Positions 6,267-13,359 of a stretch of DNA of 13,700 nt are shown in pieces. Under the pieces are notes generated by a model. It was not told the DNA's origin and made no database searches. It worked only from the letters and a program-made list of their open reading frames with translations. The position numbers were made by a program, and so were the translations under genes. This DNA comes from Deltaproteobacteria bacterium. Its GTDB lineage: Bacteria > Desulfobacterota > DSM-4660 > Desulfatiglandales > HGW-15. The stretch's first letter is position 1, and each line of letters begins with the position of its first letter. Location: NCBI GenBank assembly GCA_020342025.1, contig CP070840.1, positions 2,614,395-2,628,094 on the forward strand. The letters run 5' to 3'.

Positions 6267-8117
6267 TCACCTCCTTTTCAAATCTTCAATTCCCAGTTCC
6301 TTCAGCTTTTCTTCTGTCGGCATCCCTGTCTCTCTGTCCCATCCCGCAGCCTGGTAATATGCATCACGCATCTGCTTGAAGGCCTCTCTGTCCACCACCT
6401 GCCCTTGGCTAGGGCCCTTTGTGGAGGGTTGTGTGAAAAGCCTCTCGGGCAGTGTATCGTCCTCTCTCGTAAAGCCTTCCCTCCCATTGAAGAGGCGCGT
6501 GAGGTTCCAGGCCCTCTCCGCGATCAAACGCAGGTCTTCCGAAGCGAGAGACCAACCTGTGGCTGCAGATACGGCATCAGCATAATCCTCTAAAGAGATG
6601 GCAAAGGCCCCGAAGACACAGGCGATCAGGCTGTCAAAAGTGGCATAATTCAACTGGAGGTCCCTGATCATCTCAGGCTTCTCCTCATAACCGTACCGAT
6701 CGTAAGGTTTAGGAATGCCCAAGAGTTCTGTGCGGATCGTATTGGATCTTAGATGGCAACCCCCCCGATCCGATAGGGCATAGGTCAGGGATTGGCCCTT
6801 CATCCCCCTTGGATCATACCCTGGGAGTTCCAGACCTTTTACGTGCATGGCAAAACCTGAAGATCCTTCAATCTTCTCTGAAGCTATCTTCACGCCTTCC
6901 GAGAGAAGTTGGCCGAGCCCTTCTCTCTTTGCGATGAGATGAATCACTTCCAGAAGACCCTCTCCATTGCCGAACGAAAGTTGGATCCCTCCGGTGTCCT
7001 TCGCGGAAATCAGTCCTAGCTCAAAACACTCCATGGCAAAGCCGATGGCCACACCACAAGAGATGGTATCCATCCCATAGTCATCACACAGTTTGTCGGC
7101 AACAATGATCACCTCAGGCTCTTTTACGTCGCAATTGGAGCCAAGCGCATAGATGGTTTCATATTCCGGGCCTTCTGTAAGGTATTCAACGCCGTCTATT
7201 ATGGCTTTGGTCTCCCTGCTGCAGCCAATGGGGCAGGCAAAGCAGGCCTGGGGTCTAAGGAAATGCCTCAGAAAGGCGTCTGCGGAAATATCTGAGGCAA
7301 ATTCTGAGGTGTTTTCCTGCCAGTTCCTGGATGGCAGGGTCCCAGTCTCCTGGGTTAAGTGGACGGTCATCATGGTGCCCTCGGTTGGGAAGGTACCCCC
7401 TTTCTTCGTCAGCGGGTGTTCTGCAATTTTTTTTCGGCAACGCTTGGCAACCTCTTTAAAGCCCTTTTCATCAGCTATTGTTAAATCACCCTCACCCCGA
7501 ATGACGACCGCCTTCAGGTTCTTTGAACCCATGACTGCGCCCGCCCCTCCTCTGCCATAAGCTCTCCTGGCATTGATGATATTGGCAAATCGGACCAGGT
7601 TCTCCCCTGCCTGCCCAATGGTGGCAACACTTATTCTGGCCTTTTCCCCCTGCTCTAACTCCTCCTTTAAACGACGCTCCGTTTCAGAGGCAGAAAGTCC
7701 CCAAAGATGTGCCGCTCCCCGGATGGTTATCTTGTCCTTTTCAACCAGAATGTAGGAGGGCCTTTCTGCCTTACCCTGGATGACAAACCCGTCATATCCA
7801 GAGAATTTCATGTGGGGACCGAAGAACCCCCCTGAATAGGAATCCAGGAAGGTCCCGGTCATGGGAGACCTGGTGACGACGGCCGATCTGGAAACCGCTG
7901 GAAAGCCCGTTCCTGTGAGGGGACCGGTGATGAAAATCAATATGTTCTCGGGATCATAGGGATCCGTATGGGGCCTCAAATGGCTATAAAGGAGGTAGGC
8001 GCCCAGGCCCTTACCTCCCAGATACTTCTTGGCGAGCGCTTCTTCCAATTCTTGAACGCGGACGGCCCCATTCGTGAGATCCATCCAGGCGATGCTACCT
8101 GCATATCCTTTTAACAT
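6267..8117 (-). CDS. aor: Tungsten-type aldehyde:ferredoxin oxidoreductase (AOR), 616 aa
   Basis: Oxidises an aldehyde to its carboxylate (or the reverse) with a bis-pterin tungsten cofactor and one [4Fe-4S] cluster, using ferredoxin. Seen: N-terminal GYAGSIAWMDLT typical of the family; pterin-domain GFPAVSRSAVVTRSPMTG (71-88) and YGRGGAGAVMGSKNLKAV (187-204); cluster ligands Cys292, Cys295, Cys299 (CFACPIGC) and Cys500 (in DSLIACVFG). EGPEYET (315-321) and His455 (GGCHLR) lie where active-site acid and histidine residues are expected; that assignment is inference. Length is normal. The start at 8117 is chosen over the ATG at 8156 because AAGGAG lies 7 nt upstream and the family's N-terminus then begins at once. 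The upstream gap to the dehydrogenase (200 nt) contains a 13-bp inverted repeat. The aldehyde specificity is unknown. Confidence 0.92.
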   Translation of the reverse strand: MLKGYAGSIAWMDLTNGAVRVQELEEALAKKYLGGKGLGAYLLYSHLRPHTDPYDPENILIFITGPLTGTGFPAVSRSAVVTRSPMTGTFLDSYSGGFFGPHMKFSGYDGFVIQGKAERPSYILVEKDKITIRGAAHLWGLSASETERRLKEELEQGEKARISVATIGQAGENLVRFANIINARRAYGRGGAGAVMGSKNLKAVVIRGEGDLTIADEKGFKEVAKRCRKKIAEHPLTKKGGTFPTEGTMMTVHLTQETGTLPSRNWQENTSEFASDISADAFLRHFLRPQACFACPIGCSRETKAIIDGVEYLTEGPEYETIYALGSNCDVKEPEVIIVADKLCDDYGMDTISCGVAIGFAMECFELGLISAKDTGGIQLSFGNGEGLLEVIHLIAKREGLGQLLSEGVKIASEKIEGSSGFAMHVKGLELPGYDPRGMKGQSLTYALSDRGGCHLRSNTIRTELLGIPKPYDRYGYEEKPEMIRDLQLNYATFDSLIACVFGAFAISLEDYADAVSAATGWSLASEDLRLIAERAWNLTRLFNGREGFTREDDTLPERLFTQPSTKGPSQGQVVDREAFKQMRDAYYQAAGWDRETGMPTEEKLKELGIEDLKRR

Positions 8118-8210
8118 CCCAAGACTCCTTCTCATTTCTTGCCAGTCATGGTCCATTTGACACTAACTGCTGTGGGATACTATCTCTTGTTCGTTATTTG
8201 CAAGGTATAG

Positions 8211-8281
8211 GCGAGAAAAGCGGGAAAAGCGAGAAAGGCGAGGCGCTGCCCCCTTTCACGCCTTACTTCTTTTCCCGCTTT
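8211..8281. repeat. Long inverted repeat in the SDR-AOR gap, with a 9-nt tandem motif
   Basis: AAAGCGGGAAAAG (8217-8229) is perfectly inverted at 8269-8281; AAGGCG (8235-8240) and CGCCTT (8259-8264) extend the stem inward after a small internal loop. The left arm overlaps a short 9-nt tandem repeat (GCGAGAAAA, GCGGGAAAA, GCGAGAAAG; 8211-8237). On the minus transcript the stem is followed by mixed sequence rather than U's, so it is more likely an attenuator or RNA-processing/stability element than a full terminator. Confidence 0.65.
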
Positions 8282-8317
8282 GTTCCCTTAAGTCTATGAT
8301 GCCACTATCCCGCGCGC

Positions 8318-9073
8318 TCAGTGCATGGTGGCACCGCCATCCACCACGATGGTCTGTCCTGTAATGAAATCGCTCTCATCAGAGGCCAGGAACACCAGTG
8401 TTCCCGTGAGGTCTTCGGGCCGTTCGTGACGCTTGAAGCAACGGCTTCCCACAACCGCATTCACAAACGCCTCGTCATGTATGGACTCATCCACCATGAC
8501 TTCGGTTAACGTATATCCAGGGGCTATGGCGTTGACACAGATGCCGTCATTCCCCACCTCTCTTGCTAAGGCGCGTGTCAGGGCGATGACACCCCCCTTT
8601 GACGCCACATAGTGAAGAAAAAGGGGCAGGCCTTTAAAGAAGACCCCGGAGGCGATGTTGATGATCTTCCCCTTTCCCTGGTTTTTCATCTGGGGATAGA
8701 CGGCCTTGCAACAGAGGAACACACCTTTTAGATTCACCCGTAACACCTTGTCCCACTCTTGGGCAGAGATTTGGAAAAAGGGTTTTGTCTCCAAGCTTGC
8801 GAAAACGGCAGCATTGTTTACTAAAATATCGATCCTTCGGAAGTGCTCTATGGACTCCTGGGCCATTTCCTCTGTACTTTTCTCATCAGTCACATCCGTG
8901 TGAAGGGCCATCGCCTCACCGCCTTTGCTCTCTATTTCCTGCTTAACGGCCTCTGCATCCAGAATGTCTGCGATCACCACTTTTGCCCCCTCTTGCGCAA
9001 GCTTTAGGGCGTAGGCCTTTCCGATCCCCTGGGCACCACCTGTGACTATGGCCACTCTGTCCTTGAGCTTCAT
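8318..9073 (-). CDS. Short-chain dehydrogenase/reductase (SDR), classical type, 251 aa
   Basis: A cytoplasmic NAD(P)-dependent alcohol/ketone oxidoreductase with all classical SDR motifs: TGGAQGIG (11-18) for the nucleotide, NNAA (86-89), Asn114 in LRVNLKG, Ser142, Tyr155 and Lys159 (YVASK) as catalytic residues, PG at 185-186, and the usual C-terminus TGQTIVVDGGATMH. Asp36 at the end of beta-strand 2 (VVIADI) suggests NAD(H) rather than NADP(H). The start ATG is preceded by GGAGGGAGG. In this operon it could oxidise a hydroxy acid or alcohol before the ThDP enzyme, or reduce the aldehyde product. SDRs are so varied that the substrate cannot be inferred from sequence. Confidence 0.9.
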   Translation of the reverse strand: MKLKDRVAIVTGGAQGIGKAYALKLAQEGAKVVIADILDAEAVKQEIESKGGEAMALHTDVTDEKSTEEMAQESIEHFRRIDILVNNAAVFASLETKPFFQISAQEWDKVLRVNLKGVFLCCKAVYPQMKNQGKGKIINIASGVFFKGLPLFLHYVASKGGVIALTRALAREVGNDGICVNAIAPGYTLTEVMVDESIHDEAFVNAVVGSRCFKRHERPEDLTGTLVFLASDESDFITGQTIVVDGGATMH

Positions 9074-9097
9074 GTGTGCCTCCCTCCTCGTTCTTAT

Positions 9098-9127
9098 ACC
9101 CTAATTGAGTTTTGACTCGATTAGGGT
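9098..9127. promoter_or_regulatory. Hairpin between ferredoxin and SDR genes
   Basis: ACCCTAATTGAGT (9098-9110) and ACTCGATTAGGGT (9115-9127) pair at 12 of 13 positions around a TTTG loop. On the minus transcript the stem begins at the ferredoxin stop codon and ends 24 nt before the SDR start. No U-tract follows. It may be an intercistronic stability or attenuation element. Confidence 0.6.
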
Positions 9128-9327
9128 TATGTGAGTATCCCTAACGGAAATATGTAGTCCACGGCATCGACGACGGGGCAGTGAATTCTACAGTTTCCAC
9201 AGTCCCAGCATTCATCCGGGTAAGCCACTGGCGGCCCTTTCTCGTCCATGGTCAGAAGATCACCCGGGCAGACCTCCGCACACGTTCCGCAAATGGTACA
9301 AACATCCTTTTTGATCACCGGTGGCAT
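9127..9327 (-). CDS. Dicluster 2x[4Fe-4S] ferredoxin, 66 aa
   Basis: A small electron carrier with two complete four-cysteine motifs: Cys10, Cys13, Cys16, Cys20 (CTICGTCAEVCP) and Cys40, Cys43, Cys46, Cys50 (CWDCGNCRIHCP). The YPDECWDCGNC segment and FPLGILT ending resemble small ferredoxin-like subunits that partner larger redox enzymes. SD GGAGG lies about 9-11 nt before the ATG, and an in-frame stop upstream fixes the start. It is encoded two genes before the AOR and directly after the ThDP enzyme, so the likely role is to take electrons from the AOR (or from a 2-oxo-acid reaction) and pass them to a cellular acceptor. Which enzyme it serves is inference. Confidence 0.9.
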   Translation of the reverse strand: MPPVIKKDVCTICGTCAEVCPGDLLTMDEKGPPVAYPDECWDCGNCRIHCPVVDAVDYIFPLGILT

Positions 9328-9347
9328 GAGGTTTTACTCCTCCTTCA

Positions 9348-9406
9348 CCATGCCGAAGTAGTTTGTATTCCGGTACTTTAATGGGGTCACAACAGCCACG
9401 GCATGG
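9348..9406. other. Inverted repeat in the 105-nt ThDP-ferredoxin gap
   Basis: CCATGCCG (9348-9355) and CGGCATGG (9399-9406) are perfect inverted copies with a 43-nt interval. An out-of-frame reading through this gap encodes a short Cys-containing peptide that overlaps the ferredoxin gene; I do not treat it as a gene. Confidence 0.35.
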
Positions 9407-9432
9407 AGGGTTTTCAAGAGAAGTAGGTTGCC

Positions 9433-11148
9433 TTATGGGTGTTTGCATATGACGTTTAGAAGGGCCTGGCGCTTCTCTTGCCTGACCACATGAAGGGCCC
9501 GCTCTATAGCTGGGCCCACCTGTTCTGGGTCCTCCACCCTCTCCCCGTATCCGCCAAAGGCCTCGCAGATCTTTTCGTAATGGGCCGTAACCGGGAGTTC
9601 ACTCAGGGGAAACTGGTTCGTCCTGACCGCCCAACCCTCGGGGTGAAGGGCGCGCGTCGCCCGCTTCACCGCCAAATAGCACTGGTTGTTGTACACGATC
9701 ACGAGAATCGGTATTTGATAGGCCTCAGAGACAAAATGACAGGCACTGGGGACCGCAAACATATAACAACCATCCCCCACCGTGGCGACGACCGCTTGCT
9801 CAGGGCGGGCCAGTTTGATTCCTAATGCGGCACCCACACCCCAGCCAAGATATCCTGCATGGGGGGAGCCAAAGTAGGAACCCGGTCGCTGCCCCACATA
9901 CTCTTTCATACTGTTGTCATATTCATTGATCACAATACCATCATGGCCCAGGATGCGATTCACATTATGGGAAACCCATCGAGGGTCTATGGGCCTATCA
10001 CTGGCCGCTTTTTGGGCCGATAGCTGCCAGCCTCTCACCAGTTCATCGTGCACCTTTTGGAGCCTTTCCTTTCTCCTCGCTATGGCGCCCTCGTTCCTGC
10101 CGGGGAGGTCTGAAATGGCCCGTTTCAGCCCAGAAAGGACAAGGGCCGGATCCCCTTGCAGGGTAAGGTCCGAGGGAAAGCCGCGAATGGGATAGCTGCT
10201 ATAGAAAGGGTCAATGCCCGCCTGGATAATGAATGCTGAGTCACGAGGTTTCTTTATGTTCGTAAACCAGGGCACGTCGCAATCCACCACCAGCAGCACG
10301 TCGGCCTCTGAAAGATAAGGATCCGGGAAAATGCCCTGATGGCAGAAATGATCCGTGGGAAAGTTCATATACTCGGGGTTGAAAGAAACGACCCCAATGG
10401 CCCCCGTATCGGCCAGATCGATCAGGGCTTGAACCGCCGCATGTGATCGTCCCGATGACGAGGTGATGATCAAGGGGCACTTCGCCTCGCTCAGCATACG
10501 GGCAGCCTCTTGAACCTTCTCTGGATCAGGATGATAGGTGGGGAGGTCATAGCGCGGCTGAGCCTGAAATGCCACCTCCTCCAACGGGGTCGCCAGTATC
10601 TCTCGTGGCAGGGTGAGATAGATGGGTCCTTTTGGTTCTGACATGGCCATAGCCAGGGCCCTATCCACCACGGACTCCAACTGTGAAGGCATCCTCAGTT
10701 CATAGTCCCACTTCACATACTCACGCAGCATTCCTGCCTGGTCAAAAGCGTCCTGCGCCCAGTGTATGGGCCTTGATCGAGAGGCGGGACTTCCCTCCTC
10801 TGTAATCGGTGTTCGGCCTGCACTGAAAAGGATCGGAACCCTAGCCCGAGAGGCCCCAATTACAGCGCCAAGGCCGTTGGCCGTGCCGACCCCCACGTGG
10901 ACCATAGCCACCTGAGGTCTCCCGGTGGCAAGATAATAGCCATGGGCCATGCTCACCAGAGGAATCTCGTGCGGGATGCTCAAGGCACGTGGAAGTGACT
11001 TGCCCTGTTCTTGGCGGCAGGCAAATGCATCTATGACGCTGGCGAAGTCAGTCCCGGCATTACCAAAGAAATACTCGATCCCGCGCAGGGCGAGCAATTC
11101 CAGATAGGCTTCTGCAACTGTCGCTGCTTTCATTTCAACCATAATCAA
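9433..11148 (-). CDS. Thiamine-diphosphate-dependent enzyme (acetolactate synthase/benzoylformate decarboxylase superfamily), 571 aa
   Basis: A cytoplasmic three-domain ThDP enzyme. The N-terminal pyrimidine domain has the activating Glu61 (SIPHEIPLVSMAHGYYLATG); the C-terminal domain has the ThDP/Mg motif GDG (458-460) through Asn-Asn at 487-488. The middle domain (about 200-345) lacks an obvious FAD or nucleotide motif. The family decarboxylates 2-oxo acids, ligates carbonyls or cleaves acyl compounds; some are annotated only as 'thiamine pyrophosphate-requiring protein'. It is not a clear acetolactate synthase: no small subunit is present and the neighbours are catabolic. Its place between a TRAP transporter and ferredoxin/SDR/AOR genes favours decarboxylation or cleavage to an aldehyde. 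The start is TTG at 11148 (AAGGAG 5 nt upstream) or ATG at 11142 (11 nt); either fits. Confidence 0.85.
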   Translation of the reverse strand: MIMVEMKAATVAEAYLELLALRGIEYFFGNAGTDFASVIDAFACRQEQGKSLPRALSIPHEIPLVSMAHGYYLATGRPQVAMVHVGVGTANGLGAVIGASRARVPILFSAGRTPITEEGSPASRSRPIHWAQDAFDQAGMLREYVKWDYELRMPSQLESVVDRALAMAMSEPKGPIYLTLPREILATPLEEVAFQAQPRYDLPTYHPDPEKVQEAARMLSEAKCPLIITSSSGRSHAAVQALIDLADTGAIGVVSFNPEYMNFPTDHFCHQGIFPDPYLSEADVLLVVDCDVPWFTNIKKPRDSAFIIQAGIDPFYSSYPIRGFPSDLTLQGDPALVLSGLKRAISDLPGRNEGAIARRKERLQKVHDELVRGWQLSAQKAASDRPIDPRWVSHNVNRILGHDGIVINEYDNSMKEYVGQRPGSYFGSPHAGYLGWGVGAALGIKLARPEQAVVATVGDGCYMFAVPSACHFVSEAYQIPILVIVYNNQCYLAVKRATRALHPEGWAVRTNQFPLSELPVTAHYEKICEAFGGYGERVEDPEQVGPAIERALHVVRQEKRQALLNVICKHP

Positions 11149-11435
11149 TAAAGCTCCTTAGAGGTTCCCCTATCGTTGCATAAAAAACATGTCAAAGGGA
11201 GTTAAAAAGCAGAACTAGCACGTTATATAGCGTTTACGGAACACATTTCTGGAATTAATTTCAACTGACATCCATAAATGGTAAAAAAATGCCATGTTTT
11301 TTACCCTTCGGGAAAGCCGAGGATACTGCATCTCCTGCGTTGTCAAGGGTTCGCGGTAGCATACTACAGCTTCACCCTCGACGCCTTGGATCTGCAGCAT
11401 CCTCAGCTTTTGCAACGTTAGGGGTTATATGACCA
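11149..11435 (-). other. 287-nt spacer between TRAP permease and ThDP enzyme genes
   Basis: Apart from the palindromic element at 11313-11410 and the ThDP gene's SD (11154-11159), no supported gene is seen. A 66-codon minus-strand frame (11215-11415) runs mostly through the palindrome and has no family likeness. A minus-strand TTGACA (11190-11195) has no matching -10 at proper spacing, so an internal promoter is not supported. Confidence 0.5.
11313..11410. repeat. 98-nt imperfect palindromic element
   Basis: Outer arms of 18 nt (11313-11330 and 11393-11410) pair at 16 of 18 positions. The apex GTAG-CATA-CTAC (11356-11367) has exactly the same centre of symmetry (11361.5). The middle pairs only partly, some of it with a 1-nt slip (AGGGT at 11346-11350 against ACCCT at 11374-11378). 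The whole could fold into one long hairpin in the operon mRNA, or be a decayed palindromic mobile repeat. Confidence 0.65.
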
Positions 11436-13331
11436 TCACGGGGCGGTCTGGTCGGACACCGCAGGGGCTTGCTTTTTGACCTGGAGGATGACGATCAACA
11501 AGACACACAGAAATCCCCCGATATCCGTAAGAAGCCCAGGTTTGATGAGAAGAAGGGCGGCAGCAAAGAGGAGGATTCTTTCATGGGCAGGCGTTTCTTT
11601 GAGCACATAACCGATGATTCCCGCTCCCAGGCAAATTACCCCGATCATGGAGGTCAGAACAGCAAATAAGATGTTCATCACTGATCCCATCAATAGGAGC
11701 GAATTGTTATACACAAACATGTAGGGCAGCAGAAATCCGGCAAGGGCAAAGATCCATGCGGTCCATCCCGTCTTCATGGGGTCCGCCTTGGCGATGGCCG
11801 CACCGGCATAGGCGGCGAAAGAAACCGGCGGGGTGACCATGCAGAGCATCCCGAAGTAAAAGATGTAAAGATGAGCCGCCATGGGAGTCACGCCTAAATC
11901 AATCAAAGAGGGGGCGACCGTCGCAGCGAGCAGGACATAGCAGACCACTGTCGGAAGGCCCATTCCAAAGAGGATAGATGCCAGCATGACAATGGGAAGG
12001 GCGATGACCAACGATCCGGCCGAAAGGGTAATCACAAGCGCAGTGATCTTGCCGCCCATTCCCGTTAATAGGACCACGCCGATAACGATGCCGGCCGTGG
12101 CACAGGCACCGACCACCATCACGCAGTTGTATCCGGTCTTGGCCAGGGCATCAAAAATCTTGGTGGGCATCATCCTGGATTCTTTCCTGAAAAAACTCAT
12201 GACCACGGTGGCCAGCAGCGAATAAAGCACGGCGATCCTCGGGGAGTAACCCACAACTAAAATCCCAATCAAAACGATCAGAGGAACCGTAAACATCCAT
12301 TTATCACGGAATACTGACTTTGCGGAGGGTATTTCACTTTCAGACAGGCCTTTGATCCCGATTTTCAAAGAGTAAAAATGAACCACGCTGTAAATCGCAA
12401 TGAAATAGAGAACAGCCGGTATAACAGCGGCTTTGCAGACTTCAATATAGGCAATCCCCAAATACTCGGCCATGATAAAAGCAGCCGCTCCCATCACGGG
12501 GGGCATGAGCTGGCCGCCGGTAGACGCTGTCGCTTCAACGGCCCCGGCCACACGGGGCTCAAAACCGATGCGTTTCATCAGAGGAATGGTCAGGGTGCCT
12601 GTGGTGACGGTGTTTGCGACGGCACTCCCGGAGATCGTCCCCATCATACCGCTAACCGCTACAGAGACCTTGGCCGGTCCTCCCCTCAGCTTTCCAAAGA
12701 GAGAACTGGCGAGATCGACGAAAAACGCCGTGCCGCCGCAGGTCTCGTAAAAGGCCCCAAAGGCGACGAAGAGATAAATAAAATAGGTCGTGACTCTCAT
12801 AGGAACCCCGAACAACCCGTTTTTGGACATAAAGAGCGTGGTGGCGATCCTTTGCAGGTCATAGCCCTTATGGGAAAATGGCGATGGCAGGTGCTGCCCG
12901 AAAAAAGCATAGTCCAGAAAAGCGAAGGCGATAATGAGCAGGGACCACCCCACAACGCGGCGGGTCAACTCAAAGATAAGCACGATACTGACGATACCAA
13001 AAAACATATCCCAATGGGTTGGATCCCCGACGCGAAAGATGAACTCCCAGTAATCAAAATAGATATAGAGTGAGAAAGAAAAACCGAGCGCCGCCAGTAT
13101 GAGATCAAGAACCAGGAGGGGCAGCGAGCCCGGTCTCTTTGGATTGAGGGGATAATGAACAAAGCCCACGGCCAAGGAAAAGGCGAGGAAAAGGCTCAAA
13201 AGCTGCAAATCCTGTAAGGCCATGGTGGCGAGGGCATAAATCACGAAAAACGAACAACCTATTGACACCCATTTACCTATGAATGAACGTGCCCTTGATG
13301 TACGATCCTCGGCCCCTTTTGTCTCTGTCAT
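11436..13331 (-). CDS. TRAP transporter fused permease (DctQ-DctM type, TAXI class), 631 aa
   Basis: Integral membrane secondary transporter that imports an organic acid with an ion gradient, using a periplasmic receptor. The small (DctQ-like) and large (DctM-like) parts are fused, as is usual with TAXI receptors. Many hydrophobic segments cover the protein. Typical large-subunit signatures are present: SGSAVANTVTTGTLTIPLM (234-252), TGGQLMPPVMGAAAFIMAEY (271-290), then GMGLPTVVCYVL and MVTPPVSFAAYAGAAIAKAD further on. The C-terminus adds a few more membrane helices. The start at 13331 is chosen because GGAGG lies 5 nt upstream and translation then leads straight into the first membrane helix; a longer frame from 13499 would overlap the receptor gene. 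It follows the receptor stop by 28 nt, so the two are co-transcribed. Confidence 0.92.
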   Translation of the reverse strand: MTETKGAEDRTSRARSFIGKWVSIGCSFFVIYALATMALQDLQLLSLFLAFSLAVGFVHYPLNPKRPGSLPLLVLDLILAALGFSFSLYIYFDYWEFIFRVGDPTHWDMFFGIVSIVLIFELTRRVVGWSLLIIAFAFLDYAFFGQHLPSPFSHKGYDLQRIATTLFMSKNGLFGVPMRVTTYFIYLFVAFGAFYETCGGTAFFVDLASSLFGKLRGGPAKVSVAVSGMMGTISGSAVANTVTTGTLTIPLMKRIGFEPRVAGAVEATASTGGQLMPPVMGAAAFIMAEYLGIAYIEVCKAAVIPAVLYFIAIYSVVHFYSLKIGIKGLSESEIPSAKSVFRDKWMFTVPLIVLIGILVVGYSPRIAVLYSLLATVVMSFFRKESRMMPTKIFDALAKTGYNCVMVVGACATAGIVIGVVLLTGMGGKITALVITLSAGSLVIALPIVMLASILFGMGLPTVVCYVLLAATVAPSLIDLGVTPMAAHLYIFYFGMLCMVTPPVSFAAYAGAAIAKADPMKTGWTAWIFALAGFLLPYMFVYNNSLLLMGSVMNILFAVLTSMIGVICLGAGIIGYVLKETPAHERILLFAAALLLIKPGLLTDIGGFLCVLLIVILQVKKQAPAVSDQTAP

Positions 13332-13359
13332 GATCCCCTCCAACAACCAATGAAATTTT

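Noticed and set aside
8118..8156. ATG at 8156 as AOR start
   Set aside because: No SD precedes it, whereas ATG at 8117 has AAGGAG at 7 nt and gives the family-typical N-terminus.
9260..9448. 62-codon minus-strand frame with a CRGCC motif between ThDP and ferredoxin genes
   Set aside because: It overlaps the ferredoxin gene by 68 nt in another frame, lacks a good SD and shows no known fold; the Cys motif is probably chance.
11167..11195. Minus-strand TTGACA as an internal promoter for the ThDP gene
   Set aside because: No acceptable -10 hexamer lies 16-18 nt downstream.
11215..11415. 66-codon minus-strand frame in the TRAP-ThDP spacer
   Set aside because: It runs through the 98-nt palindrome, has no clear SD and no recognisable domain.
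12378..13073. 231-codon plus-strand frame opposite the TRAP permease
   Set aside because: The complementary strand encodes a full-length permease with family signatures; the plus frame has no family likeness, and is a shadow of it.
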